A stretch of 64,000 nt of DNA. It comes from Paenibacillus sp. cl123. Lineage in GTDB: Bacteria; Bacillota; Bacilli; Paenibacillales; NBRC-103111. Where the stretch lies: positions 120,735 through 184,734 of the forward strand of contig NZ_FMYY01000001.1 of assembly GCF_900101595.1 (NCBI RefSeq), written 5' to 3'. The notes below the pieces were generated by a model. The model was not told the DNA's origin. It worked only from the letters and a program-made list of their open reading frames with translations, and made no database searches. Positions within the stretch are counted from its first letter, which is position 1. Each line of letters begins with the position of its first letter. The translations under genes and the position numbers were made by a program. Below, one piece after another: positions 7,032-15,365 of the stretch.

Positions 7032-8839
7032 AGAGTGCGGGCAAGCTGCAACGCAAAGTGAAAAAGCTGCTGGAAATCGGGGAATTCCGCAAGCCGATGG
7101 CCTTTCTGCTGCGGTACGTATTTCGATATTGGGAGACATACTTCTGGCTGTTCGTTTTCATGTTCACGAATATTGGAGTCACGCTGTTCTTCACATGGTT
7201 CATGCAGAATGTCACGGACGCGGCCATCGCCAAAAACGCGGAGCAGGTGACCCGGCTGCTGCTGTATGGCGTCGGTTTTATCGCGGTCACCAGCCTGATG
7301 TATTTCTTCGGCACGTATCTGGAAACGTCGGCGGTTCAAAAAATCCGCCGCGATGTGAAAAACGATTTATTCGCGCATATGCTCCGGCTGCCGAGCCGTT
7401 ATTACGGAGAAAAGCATTCGGGCGAGCTGGTGTCGCATCTGACCAATGACGCCGGCAGCATCGACGGGGCGATCGGCGGCAATCTGATCGGCATGATCCG
7501 GCTCCCGTTAATGGGCATCGCCGCTTTTATTTATCTGGCGAACATCAACTGGCAGCTGACGATGATATGCGTGCTGCTGGGGCCGATCGCCGCTGTGTCG
7601 GGGCTTGTGTTCGGGAAGCTGCTTCGCTCGAACAGCAAGCTGCTGCATGAGAAGCTGGCCGGGCTGCACAGCTTCCTGAACGACAGCTTTGCCGGACAGA
7701 CTGTCATCCGTTCCTTTACGCTGGAGAAGCTGGTTCACGATAAGTACAAGGGGCAGAACGAGGGCCTGCTGGGGCTGGAGCTGAAGCTGGCCAAGCTGCG
7801 CGGATTTTTCCAGGTGGGGGCGAGCGCAGCGGGCACGATAGCATTTATCGTAACGCTGGGGATCGGAGCGTACTTCATCATGCAGGACACGATGACGGTC
7901 GGAGCCCTGCTCGCCTTCATCAATCTGATGAACCATCTGGTCGCTCCGCTAACCGGGCTTGCGGCCATCTGGGGCTCCTTCCAGCGTTCCATCGCAGCGG
8001 TAGAGCGCATTCAGCGGGTGCTGGACATACCGGCCGAAAGTCCCGAGCTGCTGTCCCAGACGCCAGCGCCCAAGCTGGAGCATGGCATTGAGCTGCAGAA
8101 CGTATCGTTCAGCTATGACGGGAGCAAGCCTGCCGTCGCCGGCTTCGGTCTGACGGTTCCGGCCGGGAAAGCGGTCGCGCTGGTTGGCCCGAGCGGGGCG
8201 GGCAAGAGCACGATCTTCAATCTCATGATGGGCTTCTATACGCCGGATGCCGGGCAAATTCTGATCGACCGCAAGCCGCTTCGTTCGTTTTCCTTCGCCG
8301 AATTGCGCAGCTGCACGGCTTATGTGCCGCAGGACACCTACTTATTCGCAGGGACGATCCGTGAGAATATCGCCTTCGGCAAAGCGGATGCAAGCGAGCT
8401 GGAAATCGTGAAGGCGGCGAAGGAGGCCAACGCGCATTCGTTTATCACCGAGCTGCCCGGCGGCTATGACACGGAGATCGGCGAGCGCGGCGCCAAGCTG
8501 TCCGGGGGCCAGAGACAGCGTCTGGCCATAGCCCGCGCGCTGCTCAAGAACGCCCCGATCCTGCTGCTGGACGAGGCGACCTCGGCGCTGGACAGTGAGA
8601 CCGAGCACCAGGTGCAGGAAGCGCTGGAGCGCCTGATGCGCAATCGGACGACGATCGTCATCGCTCACCGGCTGTCCACAATCATGAATGCCGATCTGAT
8701 CGTCGTAGTCGATGAAGGCAGGATCGTCGAACAGGGCACTCACCACGAGCTGCTGGCGAAGAAGGGAATGTATGCCCGTCTGTACCAGCTGCAGCTCGGC
8801 GATCAGGGAGGGCTTAGAACGGCCGGAGGGCTGATGTAA
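7028..8839 (+). CDS. ABC exporter, fused membrane and ATPase domains
   Basis: A 603-residue type IV ABC half-transporter. The start ATG (7028) overlaps the peptidase stop. Residues about 35-330 contain six membrane segments; the ATPase domain follows with Walker A GPSGAGKST (about residue 388), LSGGQ (about residue 490), LLLDEATSALD and the switch His in VIAHRLSTI. There is no N-terminal C39 peptidase domain, so leader removal must be by another protein, most simply the adjoining S26-like peptidase. As the only exporter in the operon it is the likely route for the mature peptide; a lipid-linked substrate cannot be excluded. Confidence 0.92.
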   Translation: MKSAGKLQRKVKKLLEIGEFRKPMAFLLRYVFRYWETYFWLFVFMFTNIGVTLFFTWFMQNVTDAAIAKNAEQVTRLLLYGVGFIAVTSLMYFFGTYLETSAVQKIRRDVKNDLFAHMLRLPSRYYGEKHSGELVSHLTNDAGSIDGAIGGNLIGMIRLPLMGIAAFIYLANINWQLTMICVLLGPIAAVSGLVFGKLLRSNSKLLHEKLAGLHSFLNDSFAGQTVIRSFTLEKLVHDKYKGQNEGLLGLELKLAKLRGFFQVGASAAGTIAFIVTLGIGAYFIMQDTMTVGALLAFINLMNHLVAPLTGLAAIWGSFQRSIAAVERIQRVLDIPAESPELLSQTPAPKLEHGIELQNVSFSYDGSKPAVAGFGLTVPAGKAVALVGPSGAGKSTIFNLMMGFYTPDAGQILIDRKPLRSFSFAELRSCTAYVPQDTYLFAGTIRENIAFGKADASELEIVKAAKEANAHSFITELPGGYDTEIGERGAKLSGGQRQRLAIARALLKNAPILLLDEATSALDSETEHQVQEALERLMRNRTTIVIAHRLSTIMNADLIVVVDEGRIVEQGTHHELLAKKGMYARLYQLQLGDQGGLRTAGGLM

Positions 8840-8870
8840 GCGTATGTGAAATCCGGGAGGACAATGAGTT

Positions 8871-9995
8871 ATGAAAAAAATGAGGCTGCTTATCCTGAGT
8901 CCGGTTGCCGAGCGCGGCGGCGCCGAGCGCGTCATGGTCGATATTCTCAAGCATCTGAATGCCGACCGGTTCGAGGCGGAGGTTGTATTTTTCCAGCAGG
9001 GGAGACTGGTGCAGGAGGTGGAGCAATTAGGCTGCAGGACCCATGTGCTGGCAGCGGCCCGATTGCGCAATGTGACCTCCTACGTGCGGGTCATCAACCA
9101 GCTGCGCGGCCTGATTCGAAGCCGGGGCATCGACCTGGTGGTCAATTGGATGCCCAAGGCTCACTTATACGGCGGAGTGGCGGCGCGTCTCGAACGCAAG
9201 CCGGCGGTGTGGTGGCAGCATGGGGTCCCTGACAAGCATTGGCTGGACCGGCTTGTATCGCGAATCCCTGCGACCGGGGTGCTGTGTCCTTCCTTGATAT
9301 CCAAGCATTATCAGGAGAAGCTGAAGCCCAGAGCGCCGGTGCTGCTCAATAATCTGGGCGTAGATCTGGAGGAGTTCCCTGTCGCGCCTCCTGAAGGAAG
9401 CGACTTCCGGGCCCGTCACGGCATACCGCAGGAAGCCATCGTATTTGCCTTCCTGGGCAGGCTGCAGCGCTGGAAAAGACCGGATGTTGTCATTCGCGCA
9501 TTCAATCGGGTAAGCCGGATGCATCCCGTCTATATGCTGGTGATCGGCGGAGCGCTGTTCGGTCTGGAGACGGAATACGAGGATGAGCTTCGGGCGATCG
9601 CCCGGGAGGCCGGGCATCCGGAGCGCATTCTATTCCTAGGTCATCAGCAGCAGGTCGCTCCGATCCTGGCCGCTACCGATGTCGTCGTGCATGCGTCGCT
9701 GCTGGAGCCCTTCGGCATGGTCATTACCGAGTCGATGGCGCTGGGCAAAACGGTGCTTGCCGTAGGACGGGGAGGCCCCAAGGAAATTATTAACAGCGGA
9801 TTCGACGGGCTGCTGTACGATGGAACGGAGGATCAGCTTGTCGAGCTAATGACGAGTATTATAGAAGGAAAGGTTTCCGTCCAGACGCTCGGCAAAAATG
9901 CCCGCTCCACGATAGAATCCCGCTTTACGGCTCATAAGATGGCCGAGCGGTTCGAAAACAACCTGAACCAGCTGCTGGTGCAGGCCAAGGCCTGA
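8871..9995 (+). CDS. Glycosyltransferase family 4
   Basis: A 374-residue GT-B enzyme. The N-terminal domain begins with the glycine-rich AERGGAERV loop, and the C-terminal donor-binding domain shows FLGRLQRWKRPD and the E-x7-E motif EPFGMVITE followed by GGPKEII. It begins 31 bases after the exporter, so it belongs to the module operon. It may glycosylate the peptide product, or be an EPS-type transferase that moved into this operon; the sequence does not decide. A strong bidirectional terminator follows. Confidence 0.88.
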   Translation: MKKMRLLILSPVAERGGAERVMVDILKHLNADRFEAEVVFFQQGRLVQEVEQLGCRTHVLAAARLRNVTSYVRVINQLRGLIRSRGIDLVVNWMPKAHLYGGVAARLERKPAVWWQHGVPDKHWLDRLVSRIPATGVLCPSLISKHYQEKLKPRAPVLLNNLGVDLEEFPVAPPEGSDFRARHGIPQEAIVFAFLGRLQRWKRPDVVIRAFNRVSRMHPVYMLVIGGALFGLETEYEDELRAIAREAGHPERILFLGHQQQVAPILAATDVVVHASLLEPFGMVITESMALGKTVLAVGRGGPKEIINSGFDGLLYDGTEDQLVELMTSIIEGKVSVQTLGKNARSTIESRFTAHKMAERFENNLNQLLVQAKA

Positions 9996-10019
9996 TAGCG
10001 CATCCGGCGGCAACGCCAA

Positions 10020-10065
10020 AGAAGGCTGCTTCTTAAGCTCTTGCGAGCTGGAGAAGCAGCCTTCT
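10020..10065. terminator. Bidirectional terminator between module operon and glycoside hydrolase
   Basis: The 14-base arms AGAAGGCTGCTTCT and AGAAGCAGCCTTCT, with an inner AGCTC/GAGCT stem, separate two convergent genes. Short T-rich ends occur on both sides. Confidence 0.8.
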
Positions 10066-10082
10066 TGCTGTCTGTCCGGCGG

Positions 10083-12893
10083 TTACTGACGGTTTTTCCA
10101 GAGCACGCCGCGCACATCGTAGTTCCATTGCGGGAAGGTCGCGGTAATGCCGTTCACCGTCGTCATCTGGATGCGAACCCCATCTCCATCCTTCACCTGC
10201 GGCAGGTCAATGGATTTGCGGACATTTTGCGTCACATTGACGATCGCCGCCTGATTGCTTTTTCCTGCCGTTACCAGCTCGCGGTGCTGGTTGGCGCTGG
10301 CCCAGAGCAATCTGACCGTTTGAGCGGTCGAATAAGGGGAGGAATAGGCCAGGGTTAACGTGTACGGCTGACCGGCTTTCAATTCGATGGAGCCGTTGCG
10401 CTTCGTTTCGCACCAGTTCACCAGCTTCTGATCCCCTACCCACAGCTCGACCCGGCAGTTAGGCGACTCGATGATGAAGGTATAGGTCTCCGAATATTTT
10501 GGGACGATAGTCCCGACCCATTTCCAGGAGCCTTTTCGGGCCGGAAGCATCTCCTCGGTCGTATCGAAATTAATGAGCTTGACGTCGCGGGCCGATTCTT
10601 CCTTCTTGAATTGCTCATCTACATACGTGATTTCCTTGAAGGTCGAGGAGGATCTGGCCGGATAAGGTCCCCAGGATATGGAGGCCAGCCCCGTGCTGTT
10701 GGGCACGAAGGACAGGACGGCTCCTCCGGCAGGCTTCCTCTCCAGCTTGACATCCCGAATCACCGGTCCCTGAAGCAGCTCTTCAATAACAAGGAATCTC
10801 GGGTAGTCTACCGTTTCCAGCTGAACCGTGATTGTCTGAAGGGTGGCCTTCTTTATTGTAACCGGCATATAGCGGTTGTCGATCGGGTCGTAAGCACTTA
10901 CCTTGGCACCGAGCCCTTGAACATTGGATAAGGTGACCTCGATAGTTCTCGGAGCCATATCGTAACGGGCCGGATCAAGCGGATCCTTGCTCGCATCACG
11001 CGTTTGCGCCAGGTTGCGGGTTACGGCATAGTAGCCGACAGCGAACTTGTTTGCCTTCAGTTGGGTAGGCAGAATGGCAATGTCCTCATAACGGTCCGGA
11101 TTCATGGCGCTGCTGTCTCCCTTGAAATCAAGCCGGGGGGCGGAATCCTTCAGCTCGGAAACCTGCAGCTCCCGCGGATTGTCGAGGGTATCACCCGTTT
11201 TCATCAGGCTGACTACTCCCGCCAGCGCTTTCAGCTGGGGACCGGATTTTTCCCGGACGGCCGGAGTCAGCACATATTTGTTTTTGCGCAGCTCGTCGAA
11301 GAAGGCCATCGGAATAACGCCGTTCGATAAGTCGTTATCCTTCGCCGCGAAGAGGGTAACGGCCTTGACCCCCTTATGGCTGAAAAAGGTATAGTGACGC
11401 AGGGTGGACTTGCTCCCGATCCGGTGCATCACGTTCAGCAGCGCAGGGTCCTGATTCGTGGCCCCGGTTTGCTTCATGAGCTCGCGGGCAAAGTTCAGGC
11501 GGGCCATGTTCACCTCGGACATCCAGACCTCGGTGGGAATTCCGTTTCCAGGGTTAGCATAGCGGCCATGCAGGCTCCATGGACCGGGGAAGGGCTGCAG
11601 ATCCCGGACGGTAAACTCGGTTTGCACGGCGTAGAACCATTTTTCCGGAAAAAACGAGATGTAATCCGGGACAAAGGTGCTGGGTGTCCGTGTGTCGTCC
11701 AAAATTTTATCCTGCTGTACATTGAAACCGGCCGGATTGATGTAATCGTAGCCGGTATAAGGATGCCGGCTGAAGCCGTCCATTCCGTACCAGTTCTCGG
11801 TGCCGTTTTCCCAAGGGCGCTGATTGGAGAAGCCGCTGATGACTTTGACGCCGGGCAGCTGGTTGGACGCGTTTTTGACATAGTTGATCGTCAGCGGAAG
11901 AATGATTTCGGGGCCGGTCATCGTATTTCCCCCTGCGGAATAGCTGATGGGGGAGCTGAATTTGAAGCCGGGTTTGTAATAATTGTTAATATCCAGGAAC
12001 TGGCTGCCGAACGTATACTCGTTCCATACTTCCAGATCGAACCCAGCATCGGCTGAACCGGCTGTACCCAGCGTATTTTTTACATACTTCGTGACGGTTG
12101 CCACGTATTTGACCCAGCCGTCCAGCGTTTCCTGAGCCGCCGGATTCGGAGCGCCGCCCTCGAATACGGCTCCGGAGAACGGCTGATACTTGAATTTGCG
12201 GAGCGTAAGCTCGCCCTTCGCGATTGCGCGAGGCAGCGGAGCGGACAGCTCGCATCTGCCGGTGACGGGATCAATGCTCGTGATGACCGGATACATGGAC
12301 TGATAAGCCATATTCACCAGCCCCGTGTAGCGCGGAACGATGCCGGCCGTCGAGGTCAGATAAATTTCTTTGGCGCCTGCCGCTGCATTTTCCTTTAATG
12401 TAAATTTTAGGTCTTCAGCTGGCACCGGCAGACCGGCATTGGCATTTAATAGCACGAGAGGACGAATCTTGTGCTTCTTCAAGGCTTGCAGGATCTGGGT
12501 GAACTGAGTTTCCGAATAAGGCTTCAGCTTGGTATCGTCCTCATAAGAAAGGCTCCCCCAGCCAATCTCGATCCGCGCCCTGCGTATGCCCGACTCCGCC
12601 AGAACCTGTGCCGTGGCATCGGCTTCCTGCGCATTGACATTGAACACAATAGCCGGTGTTTCCAGGAAGCGATTCGCATCCCAGGTGTCCATATACGATT
12701 TCCAAGGCGCGTGATAGAAGGAACGATAGCCGAAAGGAACTTCCTGCTGCCGCCAATCCTCATACGATTGTCCCTCAGCCGCGGCACTGAAGCCGGGGGT
12801 GTTTGAATCACCGAATGGCACTGCCCCGGTCAAGCTCATGGCGGCGACAATCCATGCAAGTAATGACAATCGCTTCCATCCTGGTTTTTTCAT
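10083..12893 (-). CDS. Secreted clan GH-A glycoside hydrolase with PA14 domain
   Basis: A 936-residue secreted enzyme starting after AAGGAGGGG. A signal peptide covers about residues 1-40. The catalytic part looks like a TIM barrel of clan GH-A: EVWNEYTFG near residue 290 holds the putative acid/base Glu, and EVWMSEVN near residue 460 the putative nucleophile Glu. A beta-rich region follows, and residues about 764-887 form a PA14 domain (TYTFIIESPNCRVELWVGDQ), usually carbohydrate-binding. I cannot place it in a numbered GH family. Its location between the module and the EPS operon suggests trimming or degradation of the EPS. It has its own minus-strand transcription; no GATACA site was found upstream. 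Confidence 0.85.
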   Translation of the reverse strand: MKKPGWKRLSLLAWIVAAMSLTGAVPFGDSNTPGFSAAAEGQSYEDWRQQEVPFGYRSFYHAPWKSYMDTWDANRFLETPAIVFNVNAQEADATAQVLAESGIRRARIEIGWGSLSYEDDTKLKPYSETQFTQILQALKKHKIRPLVLLNANAGLPVPAEDLKFTLKENAAAGAKEIYLTSTAGIVPRYTGLVNMAYQSMYPVITSIDPVTGRCELSAPLPRAIAKGELTLRKFKYQPFSGAVFEGGAPNPAAQETLDGWVKYVATVTKYVKNTLGTAGSADAGFDLEVWNEYTFGSQFLDINNYYKPGFKFSSPISYSAGGNTMTGPEIILPLTINYVKNASNQLPGVKVISGFSNQRPWENGTENWYGMDGFSRHPYTGYDYINPAGFNVQQDKILDDTRTPSTFVPDYISFFPEKWFYAVQTEFTVRDLQPFPGPWSLHGRYANPGNGIPTEVWMSEVNMARLNFARELMKQTGATNQDPALLNVMHRIGSKSTLRHYTFFSHKGVKAVTLFAAKDNDLSNGVIPMAFFDELRKNKYVLTPAVREKSGPQLKALAGVVSLMKTGDTLDNPRELQVSELKDSAPRLDFKGDSSAMNPDRYEDIAILPTQLKANKFAVGYYAVTRNLAQTRDASKDPLDPARYDMAPRTIEVTLSNVQGLGAKVSAYDPIDNRYMPVTIKKATLQTITVQLETVDYPRFLVIEELLQGPVIRDVKLERKPAGGAVLSFVPNSTGLASISWGPYPARSSSTFKEITYVDEQFKKEESARDVKLINFDTTEEMLPARKGSWKWVGTIVPKYSETYTFIIESPNCRVELWVGDQKLVNWCETKRNGSIELKAGQPYTLTLAYSSPYSTAQTVRLLWASANQHRELVTAGKSNQAAIVNVTQNVRKSIDLPQVKDGDGVRIQMTTVNGITATFPQWNYDVRGVLWKNRQ

Positions 12894-13041
12894 CCTTGCC
12901 CCTCCTTCATAAATTGTTGTTGCCTCTGGCTACTTTACCATCTAGGGTATGAAAAAAATATCGGACTTGTTCCTCAAATCCCGAGGCAGCACTCTTTTCT
13001 CCATTAACCGCCTATAGGGATTAAGACACCCGTCCGACATT

Positions 13042-13084
13042 AAAAAAAAGAAAACACCAGAGACGATTGATCGCCTCTGGTGTT
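13042..13084 (-). terminator. Terminator of peptide gene 2
   Basis: Read on the minus strand, AACACCAGAG(G)CGATC and its complement form a long hairpin followed by TTTTCTTTTTTTT. It ends 13 bases after the peptide stop. It separates the peptide from the hydrolase gene downstream. Confidence 0.9.
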
Positions 13085-13096
13085 CGTTTTTGTTTT

Positions 13097-13255
13097 TTAA
13101 AGATTATGCCAAGTATTGTCTGACTTCAGGCATACGCGCTGAACCGGATCGGTACCGTCAACGGTCGCGACTTTGATGCAGCTGGACAAACCCGTTTCGA
13201 AACTGATCATTTCATGGTTCACAATCTCAGGTTTAGCATAATATTTCTTCTCCAA
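13097..13255 (-). CDS. Putative RiPP precursor peptide 2 (52 aa, TTG start)
   Basis: A paralogue of peptide 1. The TTG at 13255 is chosen because AGGAGG lies eight bases before it and because the protein then aligns with peptide 1 from the first residue without gaps; a GTG at 13264 overlaps the ribosome site. The peptide begins MEKKYYAKPEIVNHEMISFE, continues TGLSSCIKVATVDGTDP and ends TWHNL. Conserved with peptide 1 are YxKPEIVxHE, FETGLSSCIK, TVxxTxP, VCL and D-x-TW (34 of 52 positions). Cys26 and Cys42 keep their 16-residue spacing. It lies divergent to the EPS operon, about 3 kb past the end of the module operon, and has its own promoter with two operators and its own terminator. Confidence 0.8.
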   Translation of the reverse strand: MEKKYYAKPEIVNHEMISFETGLSSCIKVATVDGTDPVQRVCLKSDNTWHNL

Positions 13256-13297
13256 CTCACTCACCTCCTACCCTATATCTCTATTTCTCGGAAATAA

Positions 13298-13348
13298 GAT
13301 ACGTTATGTATCTAGGTGGATTATATACGTTGTGTATCAAGATGTCTA
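13298..13348 (-). promoter_or_regulatory. Peptide 2 promoter with operators H and I
   Basis: On the minus strand TAGACA (13343-13348) and a perfect TATAAT (13320-13325) are 17 bases apart, with a degenerate operator (13324-13338) in the spacer. A second site, GATACGTTATGTATC (13298-13312, one mismatch), lies after the -10. Bases 13349-13462 contain no convincing gene. Confidence 0.75.
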
Positions 13349-13462
13349 GTCCCCAGATTTCGCTTATTTTAAATGATCGTAAAAAAGCAATCAAAAAAGT
13401 TAAATTTAGAGGAAATTACAAAGAAATGCGTAATTTCGTGACAAGGTTAACAAAAAAAGTGG

Positions 13463-13521
13463 TTGACAAGATACATATTGTATCATAGAGTAAGGGTATG
13501 ATCTTTGATACATTGTGTATC
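13463..13521 (+). promoter_or_regulatory. EPS operon promoter with operators J and K
   Basis: TTGACA (13463-13468) and TAGAGT (13486-13491) are 17 bases apart. The perfect operator GATACATATTGTATC (13470-13484) fills the spacer, and a second perfect site, GATACATTGTGTATC (13507-13521), follows 37 bases on. The EPS start codon is 52 bases further. Confidence 0.8.
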
Positions 13522-13573
13522 CTTTTGATTCCTTTATCACGAACAATGCCATTATCCCATTACGGAGGTTAGT

Positions 13574-14329
13574 ATGGAGCCCAAAGAACTGATGCGTGTG
13601 CTTAAGAAACGTTTATGGATTGTCCTGCTCGTGGTTGCTATAGCTACGATTACGACAGCGATGTACAACAAGTCCAATTATCAGCCTATTTATCAAGCTT
13701 CGACAAAAGTCATCGTCAATAAAACAGTCGAATTGGAGCAGCTTGGCAATGAACAAATGGACTTGGGCTCAATGGCCTACAGCATCCGTTTGATAGACAC
13801 CTACAAGGAAATAATCCGGACGCCGGCGATTATGGAGAAGGTCGTCCAGCGTTATCCGGACCTCAAGCTGACGGCGGGCGAGCTGAGCCAGATCATCAAC
13901 GTCCAGTCCATTAACAACACTCAGGTGATGACCATCATGGTCAGAGATTTTTCTTACGAACGGGCGATGCAAATCGTAAATGCGGTGACCGCTGTCTTCC
14001 AGAGCGAAATCCCGAAAATTATGAAAGTGAACAATATAGAAATTTTGCACAACGCGGAAATGAAAGAAAGGCCGGTTCCGGTTAATCAGCAATCGAACAT
14101 GTATGTGTTCATCAGCGCTTTCGTCGCTCTCGTCTTTGCGCTTGGCGCCGTGCTGCTGCTGGAGTTCCTGGATGACACCTTGAAATCGGAGCAAGACGTA
14201 GAACGGGTCATGGGGCTGGAGCTGCTCGCGGCCGTCCCTGTCATGAAAAAAAATCGGGCGAAATTCGTGAAGCAGGCGCGGCCTCGGAATCAGGGAGGGG
14301 AGATCAGCTATGCGACAGTCGAAAACTAA
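13574..14329 (+). CDS. Wzz/CapA-type polysaccharide co-polymerase and kinase activator
   Basis: A 251-residue membrane protein that sets EPS chain length and activates the partner BY-kinase. Two membrane segments are visible, at residues about 16-32 and about 177-198, bracketing an extracellular helical region; a short cytoplasmic tail with a basic stretch follows. This is the split Gram-positive layout (transmembrane modulator plus separate kinase), as in YwqC/YwqD or EpsA/EpsB of Bacillus. First gene of the EPS operon, starting after GGAGG; it overlaps the kinase gene by 20 bases. Confidence 0.9.
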   Translation: MEPKELMRVLKKRLWIVLLVVAIATITTAMYNKSNYQPIYQASTKVIVNKTVELEQLGNEQMDLGSMAYSIRLIDTYKEIIRTPAIMEKVVQRYPDLKLTAGELSQIINVQSINNTQVMTIMVRDFSYERAMQIVNAVTAVFQSEIPKIMKVNNIEILHNAEMKERPVPVNQQSNMYVFISAFVALVFALGAVLLLEFLDDTLKSEQDVERVMGLELLAAVPVMKKNRAKFVKQARPRNQGGEISYATVEN

Positions 14330-14948
14330 CGAAGCATCTCAGCCGGAGCTTCCGGACGCTTACGTGGAACTGCGGGTGAACATCGACTTCAAGTCTTCTT
14401 CGGAGAAAGGGATCGGGACAGTTGCCGTAACATCGGCCGGGCGCGGCGAAGGGCGGACGACGACCGCTGTCAATCTGGCCAGCGCCTACGCCCAATCGGG
14501 GAAAAGAACAGTTCTTGTCGATGCGGACATCCGCAATCCCGGCATCCATGCCGTGTATGGCGACTCCAATACGCGAGGCTTGACGAATGTTCTGAACGGG
14601 ACGAGCGAATTATCCGAGGCGCTGGCAGTTTCCGACATGAGGAACTTGTCGCTGCTCTATGCCGGCCCGGGAACGGCACAGGCTTCGGATCTGCTCTCTT
14701 CCAAAGAGATGGATGATCTGCTGCTGAGGCTGAAGCGGGAATTCGACATCGTTGTTGTCGATGCGCCTCCGGTGATCGGTCATATCGATTCGAAAATTGT
14801 CAGCGCGAAATGTGACGGCGTTGTGTTTGTCGTGCAGCAGGGCAAGGTGAAGCGTTCTTTGGCCAAACGGTCGAAGGAAGAGCTGGAGCGCGTCAAAGCG
14901 AACATTTTGGGTGTCCTCATGAATAAGGACAAGACGGTCAAAGTTTAG
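14310..14948 (+). CDS. CpsD/CapB-type BY-kinase, atypical
   Basis: A 212-residue cytoplasmic P-loop protein of the bacterial tyrosine kinase family, partner of the upstream modulator. Walker A' (VLVDADIRNPG, Asp71/Asp73) and Walker B (DIVVVDAPPV, Asp151) are normal. Two features are unusual: the Walker A reads AGRGEGRTTT, with Arg49 where the family has the invariant P-loop Lys, and the C-terminal tail lacks the usual tyrosine cluster (no Tyr after residue 117). The protein may therefore be a weak or non-autophosphorylating kinase or a regulatory ATPase. It starts after GGGAGGGGAG within the end of the previous gene. The matching phosphatase is far away, at 61469. Confidence 0.85.
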   Translation: MRQSKTNEASQPELPDAYVELRVNIDFKSSSEKGIGTVAVTSAGRGEGRTTTAVNLASAYAQSGKRTVLVDADIRNPGIHAVYGDSNTRGLTNVLNGTSELSEALAVSDMRNLSLLYAGPGTAQASDLLSSKEMDDLLLRLKREFDIVVVDAPPVIGHIDSKIVSAKCDGVVFVVQQGKVKRSLAKRSKEELERVKANILGVLMNKDKTVKV

Positions 14949-14989
14949 CGGACCGGTTCGTAAGCATGCATGTTGTGAAGGTTGAAGAG

Positions 14990-15250
14990 AATTGACGAAA
15001 TAGCGGGAAATCCTGCCGGACAGGAACAGGTAATGCCTACTGTACCTTTATCATTGTAGGCACTCGGCCATGCTGTGGGTGATTTCACCTTAGACATCTA
15101 TTGTCAAGGGTGTGGCGTGAGGGGGGGTTCGATGCCCCGATTTTTCTAAAAAATCTATAAAAATGCTACTTATGCCGTTTTGCTGCAGCCGGTTTACCGG
15201 ATGCGTGGAGGCGGGCGGCGAATCAAAAAAACGGCATAGTTAGTCTTTTT
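14990..15250 (+). ncRNA. Structured leader RNA between kinase and galU (EAR-like antitermination element, candidate)
   Basis: The 417-base gap after the second EPS gene has no ORF but many stems: TGCCTAC/GTAGGCA (about 15036-15062), GGTGA/TCACC, GGGG...CCCC (about 15124-15138), GATTTTT/AAAAATC (about 15139-15155), and a ten-base ATGCCGTTTT/AAAACGGCAT helix (15172-15181 with 15228-15237) enclosing CCGG/CCGG, then a short T run (15246-15250). In B. subtilis the EAR element sits at exactly this place, between the second and third eps genes, and promotes read-through of the long operon. The position and structure fit; I cannot match the EAR consensus from memory, so the class is a hypothesis. Confidence 0.5.
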
Positions 15251-15365
15251 ATCCATGATGGTGTACCGCGAAAACCTGGCTGCACGCACCTGAATTTCTT
15301 CATCTTGAATGGTTTTCGTCTTTTTATATATCATACTTATCCTATAAGACATGGAGGAATTAGTG

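Noticed and set aside
3640-13255. The two short peptides as lasso peptides
   Set aside because: Placing Cys26 as residue 1 would put Glu33/Asp33 at ring position 8, which is tempting, but the residue at -2 is Ser, not Thr, and there is no asparagine-synthetase-like cyclase in the window.
13306-13488. 60-codon ORF between peptide 2 and the EPS operon
   Set aside because: It starts inside the operator region, runs through the EPS promoter and has no ribosome site.
15119-15250. c-di-GMP riboswitch before galU
   Set aside because: A short AGCCGGTTTACCG stretch resembles part of the GEMM fold, but the rest of the conserved core is missing and the position inside the operon fits an EAR-type element better.
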